Shown here one piece after another: positions 44,724 to 53,004 of a DNA stretch of 64,000 bases (position 1 is its first letter; every line of letters starts with the position of its first letter). Both the position numbers and the translations under genes were made by a program. Below the pieces are notes generated by a model, which saw nothing but the letters and a program-made list of their open reading frames with translations, did not search any database and was not told where the DNA came from. This DNA comes from JADZAI01 sp047602465. Lineage in GTDB: Bacteria > Pseudomonadota > Alphaproteobacteria > Micropepsales > Micropepsaceae. The stretch spans positions 1,488,001 to 1,552,000 of the forward strand of contig JASGHF010000001.1 of NCBI GenBank assembly GCA_047602465.1, read 5' to 3'.

Positions 44724-47700
44724 TTACTTCAGTGACGGTACGTCATTGGCGGCGGCGTTCATGGGCTTGGGCTGGAAGGCGGCGACCGCCTCTTTCGCCT
44801 GCTTCACGTCGGCTTCCGGCATCTGGCCTTCCAGGGCCGCGGCGCGGGCGCCGGCGTCGGCGTCGCCCTGGACGGCGGCGGCCGTGTACCACTTATAGGC
44901 CTCAACCCGGTTCACTTCGACGCCGAGGCCGCGCTCGTAGAGGATCGCGATGTTGAACTGCGAGTCCTTCAGGCCCAGCTCGGCGGCGGCGAGGAACCAC
45001 TTGGCGGCCTGCTTGTAGTCGGGCTGGCCGGTAGAGCCGTCGGCGAGGATGACGGCGAGGTTGTACATGGCCTTGCGGTTGCCGGCATTGGCGGCGCGCT
45101 CGTACCAGATCGAGGCCTGGCCGAGATCGCGCGGCACGCCGAGGCCGCGCTCATACAGCACGCCCATGCGGTACTGGGCGGGCGGCAGGCCGGCCTGGGC
45201 GGCGCGCAGCATCCACTTGGCGGCTTCCTTGGCGCTTTTCTTGACGCCCTCGCCTTCGGCATAGCGCAGGCCCAGTTCGAACTGGGCGCGCGGGTCGCCG
45301 CCTTCGGCATCGGCCATCAGCTTCGCCATCGGGTCGGCAGAGGCTTCCGGCGCAGGCGTCGCTTCGGGAGCGGCCGGGACTTCCGGCGTCGGGCCAGCGG
45401 CGGGTTCTTCGGCGGGTGTTCCGGCTTCGGGCGCAGCCTCCGGGGCCGGGGTGGCTTCAGCAGGCGCCGCGCCTTCCGGCTGGGCAGCCGGCTCGCCCTG
45501 CATCGGCGGGGGCGGCGGCAGTTCCTCGAACGGCGCTTCGGAGGACGGAGGCGTTTCGGCCGGCGTCTCGGCGGCAGGCGGGGTTTCCGGCGCCGGGGCG
45601 GGCTTCGGCTTCACGACCAGGAAGTAGAGCGCCGCGGCCATCACCAGGACGCCGAGCAGCAGCGCGCCCAGACGGACCCAGTTGGTGCCTTCGCGGCCCG
45701 TCGCGTTGTAATCGACGGTGTCGCGGCGGCCCTTCTTGCCCTTGGCGGCGATGGCGTCGGCCTCCGCTGCGGCGGCGGCCTGGGCGGCGCGGCGCGCGGC
45801 GGCCAGGAAATCGTCCGTCTTGCGGGTCGGCGGGTCTTCCGGACGGCCCAGCACTTCGGCGATGGCGGCTTCCACCTCATCCGGCGGCGCGGCGGCCTGC
45901 GGCGCGCGCTCCACCTCGTCGGCGGTCAGTGAGGCGAAATCGGCTTCGTCCGTGTCCTCGAAGGGCGGCAGATCGTCCTCTTCGAAGTCCATGTCGATGG
46001 GCGGCGGCGGCGGCGCCGGCTCCATGACGGGGGCGGCGGCGGTCTGGACGCGATCGTCGAAGCGCGGCGGCGGCAGATCGTCGGCGACCGGCGGGGCCTG
46101 CTCCAGCGCTTCAAGGCGGCGCAGCGCGAATTCCAGCTGGCCCTGCAGGGCGGTCAGCGTATCGCGCTGGCGCTTCTCGCTGGCCTCCACACGCTGGCCG
46201 ACGCCGCGCAGCGCCTGTTCGACCGTCGAGGCGGCCTCGCCCTGGCGGCGCTCGGCATGGCCGATCTGCACCGCGAGGGTCTGCAGGTTCTGTTCGATCG
46301 AGGCGACACGGCTGGCGGTCTCGCCATCCGGTCCGGCGGCGGGCGCGCCTTCGCCGCTTTCGAGGCGGCGGATCAGTTCGGCATTGGCATTGGCGGCGCT
46401 GTCGGCGATGGCGCGGACGGCGGCCAGCTCCTCGCCCAGCGCATCGAGACGCTGGGTCTGGGCGGCAAGACCGGCGGCCGAGTCGGCGACGCCGACGCGC
46501 AGCAGATCGAAGTCCGGATCGGAGACGAACGAGGCCGGCTCGGCCCCGCGCGTTTCCAGCATCTCCAGCCGGCGGGCATGGTCGGCGACGGTGACCGCAT
46601 GGCCGGTGATGCCGTCCTGCAGGCGGGCGGCGAGGCGCTGTTCGGCATCGGCCAGACGCGCATCGGCGGCGCGCAGCGCGTCGTCCAGCGCGCCGAGGCG
46701 GCCGTCCTGCTGACGGGTGCGGGCATCGAGCGCCTTCAGCGCATCGTCATGCGTCTTGAAGAGATTGGCGTGGGCGAGAAGCGTCGTCGCCTGTCCGCGG
46801 AACTCGTCGTCCTGCGCCTTCGACATCACCGGCTCGGCCGCGCGCTCTTCCCAGCGCTGGACCAGCTTGACCAGCGTGTCCTTCAGATTGCGCGCGGTTT
46901 CGGCGTTGCGGGCTTCCAGCGCGCCGAGGCGGTCGGCCATGGCGCGGTATTCGCCGTCCTGGCGGCCGGTGACCTTGGCGAGCGCAGTTTCGGCGTCGCG
47001 CTGGGCGGCGCCCTGACGCTGGTCGAGATCGTTGAGGCGCTGCAGCAGGCCCTTGATCTCGCCGGCATGCTGGGCGGCGGTGTCGTCGACCGACTTCTTC
47101 AGCTCGCGCGCCGCCGACGTCTGGCGCTCCTCGAAGCCGGCGAGGCGTTCGGCGATGGCGGCGAGCGAGGCGTTGACGGCGGTCGAGGTTTCGCTGGCGC
47201 GCTGGTCGGCCTGCGCCGCCTGCGCCTTCAACGAGGCGATGGAGGCTTCGAACGAGTCGAACGCGCCCCTGGCGCGGTCCTGTTCGGCGGCGCTGAGCGC
47301 GGTGCGGCCTTCGAAGGCAGCGAGGCGTTCGGCGATCTGGCCGAGGCCGGTCGCGAGGTCGCGCGCCGTCTCGTTGGCGCGGGCTTCGGCGGCGGCGGCC
47401 TGGTTGCGGAGATGCGCGACCTGGGCTTCCAGGCTCGACATGATCTCGCGCGAGCGGCCGCTGTCCTGTCCGATCAGACCATGGCGTTCGTCGAGACCGT
47501 TGAGGCGGCCCGACAAAGCGGCGAAGGACGAGGTGACGGCGTTGGCCGATTCCAGCGCGCGCTGCTCGGCGCTGGCGAGCTGGCGCTTGATCTCGGCGAA
47601 GGTCGCGTCGACGGCGGTGCCCTGCGTCTGTTCCAGAGTCGAAAGACGCGAGGTCAGCGCGCCGATGGCCTTTTCCAGATCGCCATCGGTGGCCGAGGCG

Positions 47701-48335
47701 CGGTTGGCGGCGCTGTCGATGCGATCCTTCAGCTCGCCGATCGCCTGCTGGAAGGCGGGGACGATGTCGCTGGCGGCGTCGGCCTTGCGGGCCGCCTCTT
47801 CCAGTTTCTGCATCATGCCGCCGACAGAGCGCTCCAGGCTCTCGAAGGCGTGGGTCTGTTCGCGGGTCGAGGCGTCGAAGGCTTCCGCGGCGGCGCGCAT
47901 GGCGCTGTCCGCGGCGTTCTTCAGCCGGTCGGCCGATTCCAGCCGGTCGGCGACGGCAGCCACCGCCTTGTCGAGCTGCTCGACGGCGGCGTACTGGCGG
48001 CGTTCGGCATCCTCGATGCGCCGGTGAAGATCGGCGAAGGCGCCGCCCGGCTCGGCATAAGGCGCGCCATACCCGGCTTCGCGGGTCCGGTTGCCCGGAA
48101 CACGCGAATATCCGTAATCCCTGTCGTCACGGCGCAAATACGATCCCGCGCTCATATCGCCGGCTCCCTGATCAGGCGGCGTCCCCAATGGAGGGGCCGC
48201 GCCGCCCGTGCGTTCCGAGATCAGGGTTTCCAGCCATTCGTTGAGCGGCACGCCCGCCTGTTCGGCTGCGCGGCGCGCAGCCTCCCGAAGCTCTGGCGGA
48301 ATGCCCGACACGTTCCATGGAACGCGCGATCTCAT
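44724..48335 (-). CDS. PodJ-like polar organiser: coiled coil, one TM helix, Sel1 repeats
   Basis: A 1203-residue protein with the domain plan of Caulobacter PodJ. The N-terminal 35 residues (GIPPELREAARRAAEQAG, VPLNEWLETLI) are conserved in PodJ-like proteins. Residues about 80-790 are long Ala/Glu/Arg coiled coils with repeated RLAxFE and RLxALExR heptads, then an acidic Pro-rich stretch. One membrane helix at about 888-910 (GALLLGVLVMAAALYFLVV) precedes a Pro/Glu-rich periplasmic linker. Four Sel1-type repeats follow (AQFELGLRYAEGEGVKKS, YRMGVLYERGLGVPRD, FNIAILYERGLGVEVN). PodJ localises polar organelles and division factors in stalked bacteria. No peptidoglycan-binding module is seen. 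CtrA-like and GANTC sites lie upstream. Confidence 0.85.
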   Translation of the reverse strand: MRSRVPWNVSGIPPELREAARRAAEQAGVPLNEWLETLISERTGGAAPPLGTPPDQGAGDMSAGSYLRRDDRDYGYSRVPGNRTREAGYGAPYAEPGGAFADLHRRIEDAERRQYAAVEQLDKAVAAVADRLESADRLKNAADSAMRAAAEAFDASTREQTHAFESLERSVGGMMQKLEEAARKADAASDIVPAFQQAIGELKDRIDSAANRASATDGDLEKAIGALTSRLSTLEQTQGTAVDATFAEIKRQLASAEQRALESANAVTSSFAALSGRLNGLDERHGLIGQDSGRSREIMSSLEAQVAHLRNQAAAAEARANETARDLATGLGQIAERLAAFEGRTALSAAEQDRARGAFDSFEASIASLKAQAAQADQRASETSTAVNASLAAIAERLAGFEERQTSAARELKKSVDDTAAQHAGEIKGLLQRLNDLDQRQGAAQRDAETALAKVTGRQDGEYRAMADRLGALEARNAETARNLKDTLVKLVQRWEERAAEPVMSKAQDDEFRGQATTLLAHANLFKTHDDALKALDARTRQQDGRLGALDDALRAADARLADAEQRLAARLQDGITGHAVTVADHARRLEMLETRGAEPASFVSDPDFDLLRVGVADSAAGLAAQTQRLDALGEELAAVRAIADSAANANAELIRRLESGEGAPAAGPDGETASRVASIEQNLQTLAVQIGHAERRQGEAASTVEQALRGVGQRVEASEKRQRDTLTALQGQLEFALRRLEALEQAPPVADDLPPPRFDDRVQTAAAPVMEPAPPPPPIDMDFEEDDLPPFEDTDEADFASLTADEVERAPQAAAPPDEVEAAIAEVLGRPEDPPTRKTDDFLAAARRAAQAAAAAEADAIAAKGKKGRRDTVDYNATGREGTNWVRLGALLLGVLVMAAALYFLVVKPKPAPAPETPPAAETPAETPPSSEAPFEELPPPPPMQGEPAAQPEGAAPAEATPAPEAAPEAGTPAEEPAAGPTPEVPAAPEATPAPEASADPMAKLMADAEGGDPRAQFELGLRYAEGEGVKKSAKEAAKWMLRAAQAGLPPAQYRMGVLYERGLGVPRDLGQASIWYERAANAGNRKAMYNLAVILADGSTGQPDYKQAAKWFLAAAELGLKDSQFNIAILYERGLGVEVNRVEAYKWYTAAAVQGDADAGARAAALEGQMPEADVKQAKEAVAAFQPKPMNAAANDVPSLK

Positions 48336-48396
48336 GTTTGGCCTTAACCCGGACCCATCCGGTAACGGTGGTTAACGTGTCGCTCGCCTTTGGACG

Positions 48397-48420
48397 GATT
48401 CTCGGGCCTCACGACGAATC
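48397..48420. promoter_or_regulatory. two GANTC sites upstream of the PodJ-like gene
   Basis: GATTC (48397-48401) and GAATC (48416-48420) are 14 bases apart, within 85 bases of the PodJ-like start. GANTC is the CcrM methylation site and the GcrA co-activator target in Caulobacterales. Their closeness to the start suggests cell-cycle methylation control; both could occur by chance. Confidence 0.4.
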
Positions 48421-48469
48421 GCTCCCCCGCCAATCCCCCTCTGGCCGTCCCACGTTGGGACGCTTGGCG

Positions 48470-48504
48470 TTAATGACAGGTTAAAAGTTAACGCCCCGCG
48501 TTAA
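48470..48504. promoter_or_regulatory. CtrA box (TTAA-N7-TTAA) and further TTAA half-sites
   Basis: TTAA-TGACAGG-TTAA at 48470-48484 matches the full CtrA consensus exactly. Two more TTAA elements follow at 48488-48491 and 48501-48504. In this GC-rich DNA TTAA is rare, so four in 35 bases stand out. They lie 135-170 bases upstream of the PodJ-like gene and 50 bases past the Mpo1-like stop, so the PodJ-like gene is the likely target. Confidence 0.75.
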
Positions 48505-48556
48505 CCTTGGTGACCGCCGGCTTAGCAAAGATGAAGATTTGCACGCAAAACCGGCC

Positions 48557-48910
48557 TCAGGCGACGCCGGCGCTCTTCAGATGGGGTTTCAGCCGCCCCG
48601 CCGCCCAGAGGCCCGCCATCCGGAAATCGCTGATCAGCGACCACAGCGGATAGGTGAACGTCGCCGGGCGGTTATGCTCGATGAAGAAATGGCTGACCCA
48701 GGCGAAGCCGTAACCGCCGATCGCCGCCCCGATGAAGAACCAGGGCGAGAGGAAGATGCCCGCCGCGATCGAGGCGATCGCCACGGCGCTGCCGGCATAG
48801 TGCATCGCCCGCGTTTCCTTCCTTGCGTGTTCCTGGAGATAGAACGGCCAGAAGTCGCGATAGGTGCGGATCGGATGCTGCGCGCGGTTGGGATGAGCAG
48901 CGTCGGACAT
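48557..48910 (-). CDS. Mpo1-like/DUF962 membrane protein
   Basis: A 117-residue protein of the DUF962 (YGL010w/Mpo1-like) family: FWPFYLQEHARKETRAMHY, two to three membrane helices, and GYGFAWVSHFFIEHNRPATF carrying the conserved His residues. The yeast relative Mpo1 is a dioxygenase of fatty-acid alpha-oxidation; the role in bacteria is not proven. The start is the ATG of MSDAAHPN. Stands alone, divergent from the next gene by 64 bases. Confidence 0.85.
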   Translation of the reverse strand: MSDAAHPNRAQHPIRTYRDFWPFYLQEHARKETRAMHYAGSAVAIASIAAGIFLSPWFFIGAAIGGYGFAWVSHFFIEHNRPATFTYPLWSLISDFRMAGLWAAGRLKPHLKSAGVA

Positions 48911-48974
48911 GACCCGCCGAATGTGACTTCTCGCCACAGCGCCATCAAGACCGTTCGGGGGTTTTCATCCCGCC

Positions 48975-49925
48975 ATGAGCGACACGCCCGAGACCGACCC
49001 GCCGCAGGAGCCGAAAGAGGCCCCCGCCGAGAGCCCCCGTGACGAGGCGGCGCCCGAAGCGCCGACCGAAGCGCCCACCGAAGCCCCGGCCGAAGCGCCG
49101 CCCGGGGCCAAAGGGAGTTTCTGGTCCCGCATGGGTTCCGCCGCCGCCAAGGCGGTCAACGCGACCAAGGACGCTGCCGTGAAGGTCGGCCATGTGACGG
49201 CGGAGGTCGCGCGCGAGACCGTCCATGTCGCCCGCGACGGGGCGGCCGAGACGGCGAACATGGCCAAGCACACGGTCAATAATTTCGACGAGGTCCGCAG
49301 CCAGACGAGCGCCGCCTTCGCCAAGGTCGGCAAGTCGATGGGCGAGACGACCGCCGGGATCGCGAAAAGCGCCTCCGCGACCATCGCCTCGGCCTCCAGC
49401 GAGGCGGTGAAGGCGCTGGTGCGCAACATCAACGAGGCGCTGCCCTTCATCGAGCGGGCCGGATACCGCGTGTCCGAGATCGAACTTGGCCTCTCCGTCC
49501 CGCCCAAGGTGCTGCTGCACATGATGCTGGACGACGAGATCAGCGACGAAGCCCGCGCCGCCCTGCTGCAGGACGCCGACGGCAAGTGGTTCACCAAGCA
49601 GCTGATCGAGCGGCTGCACAATGTCCGCCAGATCCAGCGGGCGACGAACTTCGTCGGCATGGCGTTCGACGAGATCGAGGTGGAGATCGCCCTCATCCCC
49701 TCGGTCATCCTGCACTATCGCAAGGCGCATGGCGGGCGGCTGAAGGTCGACTCACCCCTGACCGACGCCGTCGAGGCCGCCGAAGCCGCGGAGGCCGCAG
49801 CGACCGCCGCCAAATCGCAGCCGGCGGCGGAAGGGGCGGAATTGAACGTCGATTTTGACGTCACCCTGAAGACCCCGAAAAGAAAGAAGAGCAAGAAAGC
49901 AGCGGAAAACGACACGAAAGCTTGA
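48975..49925 (+). CDS. amphipathic-helix protein of unknown function
   Basis: A 316-residue protein with a charged, repetitive start (EAPTEAPTEAPAEAPP), then about 120 residues of Ala/Lys/Glu 11-residue-like amphipathic repeats (AKAVNATKDAAVKVGHVTAE), as in phasins or LEA/apolipoprotein-like proteins. The folded region ALPFIERAGYRVSEIELGLS to IPSVILHYRK follows, then a basic tail KRKKSKKAAEND. Not a family I can name. Surface binding (granule, membrane or nucleic acid) would fit the repeats. No signal peptide. Confidence 0.7.
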   Translation: MSDTPETDPPQEPKEAPAESPRDEAAPEAPTEAPTEAPAEAPPGAKGSFWSRMGSAAAKAVNATKDAAVKVGHVTAEVARETVHVARDGAAETANMAKHTVNNFDEVRSQTSAAFAKVGKSMGETTAGIAKSASATIASASSEAVKALVRNINEALPFIERAGYRVSEIELGLSVPPKVLLHMMLDDEISDEARAALLQDADGKWFTKQLIERLHNVRQIQRATNFVGMAFDEIEVEIALIPSVILHYRKAHGGRLKVDSPLTDAVEAAEAAEAAATAAKSQPAAEGAELNVDFDVTLKTPKRKKSKKAAENDTKA

Positions 49926-49942
49926 TGGAAGTTGCGCAGAAA

Positions 49943-49964
49943 TTGACGTTGCCGCTTACGTCAA
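49943..49964. promoter_or_regulatory. palindrome TTGACGT-N8-ACGTCAA upstream of the MerR gene
   Basis: A perfect 7-base inverted repeat with 8-base spacer lies 68 bases before the MerR ATG. Its left arm contains TTGACG, and GATTAT stands 20 bases downstream, the long -35/-10 spacing typical of MerR promoters. It is probably the operator of the MerR gene itself, and so of the dehydrogenase operon behind it. Confidence 0.65.
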
Positions 49965-50031
49965 GGACGATTATAGTTCCTCCCAAGGGTGGCCACACAC
50001 CCACGGCATCAAGATCGTCAGGGAGAGCGCA

Positions 50032-50475
50032 ATGAAGACCAGTTTCTCGATCAGCGAACTCGCGCGTGAGTATCAGGTGACGCCGCGTGCCATCCGTTTC
50101 TATGAATCGGAAGGCATGATCGCGCCGGCCCGTCAGGGCCAGACCCGCATCTTCTCGGGCCGCGACCGCGCCCGCCTCGGACTCATCGTGCAGGGCAAGC
50201 GCGTCGGCTTCTCGCTCGCCGAGATCCGCGAAATGCTCGACCTCTACGACATCGGCGACGGCCAGGTGACGCAGCTGAAGGTCAGCCGCAAGAAGTTCTC
50301 CGACCGCATCACCGCGCTGGAGCAGCAGCGCATCGATATCGACGCCTCGATCGAAGGCCTGAAGACCTCGATCTCGTGGATGGACGAGCGCATCAAGGTC
50401 GGCGAAGAGCAGGAAGCCCGCGAGAAGTCGATGAACCTCGTCGGCTTCGGCGTGATGCCGCGCACGGGCACCTAG
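50032..50475 (+). CDS. MerR family regulator (LiuR-like)
   Basis: A 147-residue regulator. N-terminal winged helix (FSISELAREYQVTPRAIRFYE, ARQGQTRIFSGRDRARLGLI) and a C-terminal coiled-coil dimerisation helix (TALEQQRIDIDASIEGLK). No cysteines, so it is not a metal or SoxR-type sensor. MerR proteins of this length beside acyl-CoA dehydrogenases are typically regulators of branched-chain or fatty acyl-CoA degradation (LiuR). The dehydrogenase gene follows after a hairpin repeat. An operator-like palindrome precedes it. Confidence 0.9.
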   Translation: MKTSFSISELAREYQVTPRAIRFYESEGMIAPARQGQTRIFSGRDRARLGLIVQGKRVGFSLAEIREMLDLYDIGDGQVTQLKVSRKKFSDRITALEQQRIDIDASIEGLKTSISWMDERIKVGEEQEAREKSMNLVGFGVMPRTGT

Positions 50476-50482
50476 CCGTTCC

Positions 50483-50553
50483 TGTCATGCCCGCGAAAGC
50501 GGGCATCCACCCGCCGCATCAGGTTCTGGATGCCCGCCTTCGCGGGCATGACA
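50483..50553. repeat. long hairpin repeat, 27-bp arms (REP/BIME-like)
   Basis: Two 27-base arms pair at 26 of 27 positions around a 17-base loop, and each arm also contains the self-complementary GCCCGCGAAAGCGGGC or its equivalent. The ATGCCCGCGAA-GCGGGCAT core is typical of dispersed intergenic palindromes in alphaproteobacteria. It lies just after the MerR stop and may also terminate transcription. Confidence 0.85.
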
Positions 50554-50613
50554 CTTTCAGGTAGATAAAGACGAACAACGCCTGCGGATCGCCGCAGGCG
50601 CAGGGAGAGACAC

Positions 50614-52407
50614 ATGCCCAGCTACAAGGCGCCGCTGCGCGATTACCGCTTCGTCCTGAACGAGGTTCTGAAGATCCAGAACTATTCCAACCTGGACGGC
50701 TTCAGCGAGGCGACGCCCGATCTGGTGGACGCGATCCTTGAAGGCGCGGCGCAGCTGGCCGAGGAAGTCCTCCAGCCGCTGAACCTCCCCGGCGACCAGG
50801 AAGGCTGCACCCGTCACCCCGACGGCTCCGTCACCACGCCCAAGGGCTACAAGGAAGCCTACAAGGCCTTCACCGAAGGCGGCTGGGGCGGCCTCACCTC
50901 CGACCCCGCGTTCGGCGGACAGGGCCTGCCGCACGTCCTCGGCTCGTGCTTCAGCGAGATGGTCTCGGCCGCCAACATGTCGTTCGTGATGTATCCGGGC
51001 CTTTCCCACGGCGCCTATTCCGCCATCCACGTCCACGGCAGCGACGAACAGCGGGCGACCTATCTGCCCAAGATCGTCGAGGGCACCTGGACCGGCACCA
51101 TGAACCTGACCGAGCCGCATTGCGGCACCGATCTCGGCCTCATGCGCACCAGGGCCGAGCCGCAAGCCGACGGCAGCTATAAGATCACCGGCACGAAAAT
51201 CTTCATCTCGGCCGGCGAGCATGATCTCTCCGAGAACATCATCCATCTGGTGCTGGCCAAGATCGCCGGCCCCGATACGCCGACGGGGATCAAGGGCGTC
51301 TCGCTCTTCATCGTGCCGAAATTCCTGGTGAACGCCGACGGTTCGCCGGGCGCGCGCAACGGCGTCACCTGCGGCGCGATCGAGCACAAGATGGGCATCC
51401 ATTCGAACGCGACCTGCGTGCTGAACTACGAGGACGCGACCGGCTATCTTATCGGCGAGGCGCACAAGGGCATGCGCGCCATGTTCACGATGATGAACGA
51501 GGCCCGGCTCGGCGTCGCGGTCCAGGGCCTCAGCCAGAGCGAGGTCGCCTATCAGAACGCCGTCAACTACGCGAAGGAGCGCCTGCAGGGGCGCTCGCTC
51601 TCCGGTCCCAAATTCCCCGAGAAACCGGCCGACCCCATCATCGTCCACCCGGACATCCGCCGCGTGCTGATGAACATCAAGGCGTTCAACGAAGGCGCGC
51701 GCACGCTGATGCTGTGGACCTCGCTGCAGGGCGATCTCAGCCACAAGGCCGACGACGAGGCCGCGCGCAATTTCGGCGACGACATGATGAGCGTCCTCAC
51801 CCCCGTGCTGAAGGGCTATCTCACCGACAAGGGCTACGCCAACGCGACCGACGCGCAGCAGGTCTATGGCGGCCACGGCTATATCGTGGAGACGGGCGCG
51901 GAGCAGTTCGTGCGCGATGCCCGCATCGCGCAGATCTATGAAGGCGCGAACGGGGTGCAGGCGCTCGATCTCGTCGGCCGCAAGCTCGCCGCCAATGGCG
52001 GCCGCGCCATCTTCGCCTGGTTCAAGCTGCTCGACGACTTCATCGCCGAGAAGCAGGGCGTCGAAGGCCTCGCGCCGTTCATCGCCGGATTGCGGGACGC
52101 GCGCGCCAAGCTGGAAGACGGCACGGCCTGGCTGATGAATAACGGCCTCGCCAACCCCGACAATGCCGGCGCAGGCTCCATGGACTATCTCTATCTCTTC
52201 GGCCTCACCGGCCTTGCCTATGCCTGGGCGCGCATGGCCGACGCGGCGCTCGCCGCCAAGGCGAACGACAACGACGCCTTCTACGACAACAAGCTGATCA
52301 CCGGCCGCTACTTCCTTGAGCGCATGCTGCCCGACGCAGGCGCGCATCTCGCCAAGCTGAAGACCGGCGCGGCCCCGCTGATGGCGCTGGATATCGACGC
52401 GTTCTGA
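50614..52407 (+). CDS. large acyl-CoA dehydrogenase (DmdC/FadE-like, with C-terminal extension)
   Basis: A 597-residue acyl-CoA dehydrogenase. Its start (PSYKAPLRDYRFVLNEVL) and length match the subgroup with an added C-terminal helical domain (PF12806-type), such as DmdC. The flavin motif is NLTEPHCGTDLGLMRT, then GTKIFISAGEHDL and, in the helical domain, QVYGGHGYIVETGAEQFVRD and IYEGANGVQALDLVGRK. The extra domain runs from about residue 470 to the end. Substrate could be a medium or long-chain acyl-CoA. Downstream of the MerR regulator. A DoxX-like gene starts 2 bases later. Confidence 0.93.
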   Translation: MPSYKAPLRDYRFVLNEVLKIQNYSNLDGFSEATPDLVDAILEGAAQLAEEVLQPLNLPGDQEGCTRHPDGSVTTPKGYKEAYKAFTEGGWGGLTSDPAFGGQGLPHVLGSCFSEMVSAANMSFVMYPGLSHGAYSAIHVHGSDEQRATYLPKIVEGTWTGTMNLTEPHCGTDLGLMRTRAEPQADGSYKITGTKIFISAGEHDLSENIIHLVLAKIAGPDTPTGIKGVSLFIVPKFLVNADGSPGARNGVTCGAIEHKMGIHSNATCVLNYEDATGYLIGEAHKGMRAMFTMMNEARLGVAVQGLSQSEVAYQNAVNYAKERLQGRSLSGPKFPEKPADPIIVHPDIRRVLMNIKAFNEGARTLMLWTSLQGDLSHKADDEAARNFGDDMMSVLTPVLKGYLTDKGYANATDAQQVYGGHGYIVETGAEQFVRDARIAQIYEGANGVQALDLVGRKLAANGGRAIFAWFKLLDDFIAEKQGVEGLAPFIAGLRDARAKLEDGTAWLMNNGLANPDNAGAGSMDYLYLFGLTGLAYAWARMADAALAAKANDNDAFYDNKLITGRYFLERMLPDAGAHLAKLKTGAAPLMALDIDAF

Positions 52408-52409
52408 TC

Positions 52410-52850
52410 ATGGAGCGCGGCGCCGGATCGGCCGACCGGCGCCGCGACATCCTCCGCGCGATCCTCGCGCTCTTCTATGTCGCCGCCGGCATCTTCCATG
52501 TCGTCTGGCCGGCTCCGTTTCTCATCGTCATGCCGACCTTCGTGCCCTACCCGTACGAGGTGGTGATCGGCACGGGCATCGCGGAACTTCTCGGCGCCGT
52601 CGCACTCTATATCCCGCGCCTGCGCTGGCTGGCCGGCGTGTCACTCGCGGCCTATGCGGTCTGCGTCTATCCGGCCAATCTGCAGCACGCCTGGAATGAC
52701 ATCGCCGTCGCGCAGAACTACGGAACGCTGTGGTACCACGTGCCCCGGCTGCCCTTTCAGCCCGTCCTCATCTGGTGGGCGCTCTATGCGGGGCAGGTGA
52801 CCGACTGGCCCTGGCGCAAACCTCTCTCTTCCCCTCACGGCGACGCCTGA
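52410..52850 (+). CDS. DoxX-like membrane protein
   Basis: A 146-residue membrane protein with four helices (ILRAILALFYVAAGIFHVVW; IGTGIAELLGAVALYIPRL; AGVSLAAYAVCVYPANLQHA; FQPVLIWWALYAGQV). The VAAGIFHVVWP and GIAELLGAVALY pattern is DoxX-like; role unknown. It starts two bases after the dehydrogenase stop. A palindromic repeat follows the stop. Confidence 0.8.
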   Translation: MERGAGSADRRRDILRAILALFYVAAGIFHVVWPAPFLIVMPTFVPYPYEVVIGTGIAELLGAVALYIPRLRWLAGVSLAAYAVCVYPANLQHAWNDIAVAQNYGTLWYHVPRLPFQPVLIWWALYAGQVTDWPWRKPLSSPHGDA

Positions 52851-52911
52851 CCCGGCCACCCAGACCGGGGTCAGGCCAAGTGCTGGATGGCCGGGTCAGG
52901 CCCGGCCATGA
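52851..52911. repeat. intergenic palindromic repeat (second type)
   Basis: ATGGCCGGG and CCCGGCCAT (52887-52909) form a perfect 9-base stem with a 5-base loop. A degenerate partner (CCCGGCCACCCAGACCGGGG) stands just before. GGCCGGGTC-GGCCCGGCC elements are typical dispersed repeats of alphaproteobacteria and differ from the one near 50.5 kb. The remaining bases to the next gene hold only its ribosome site. Confidence 0.65.
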
Positions 52912-53004
52912 GGAACTTGGGAAAAGCGGCGCTCAGGCGTTGGCGCGGCGGTGTCTGTCGCTTAAATCTGCCCCTACAAAACATATTTCAGGGCGGAGAT
53001 TTCA

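Noticed and set aside
46257..48347. 696-codon open frame opposite the PodJ-like gene
   Set aside because: Mirror of the Ala/Glu/Arg coiled-coil codons; no ribosome site or recognised domain.
50483..50553. Possible CRISPR-like repeat
   Set aside because: Only one inverted pair with no spacer series and no cas genes; it is a dispersed hairpin repeat.
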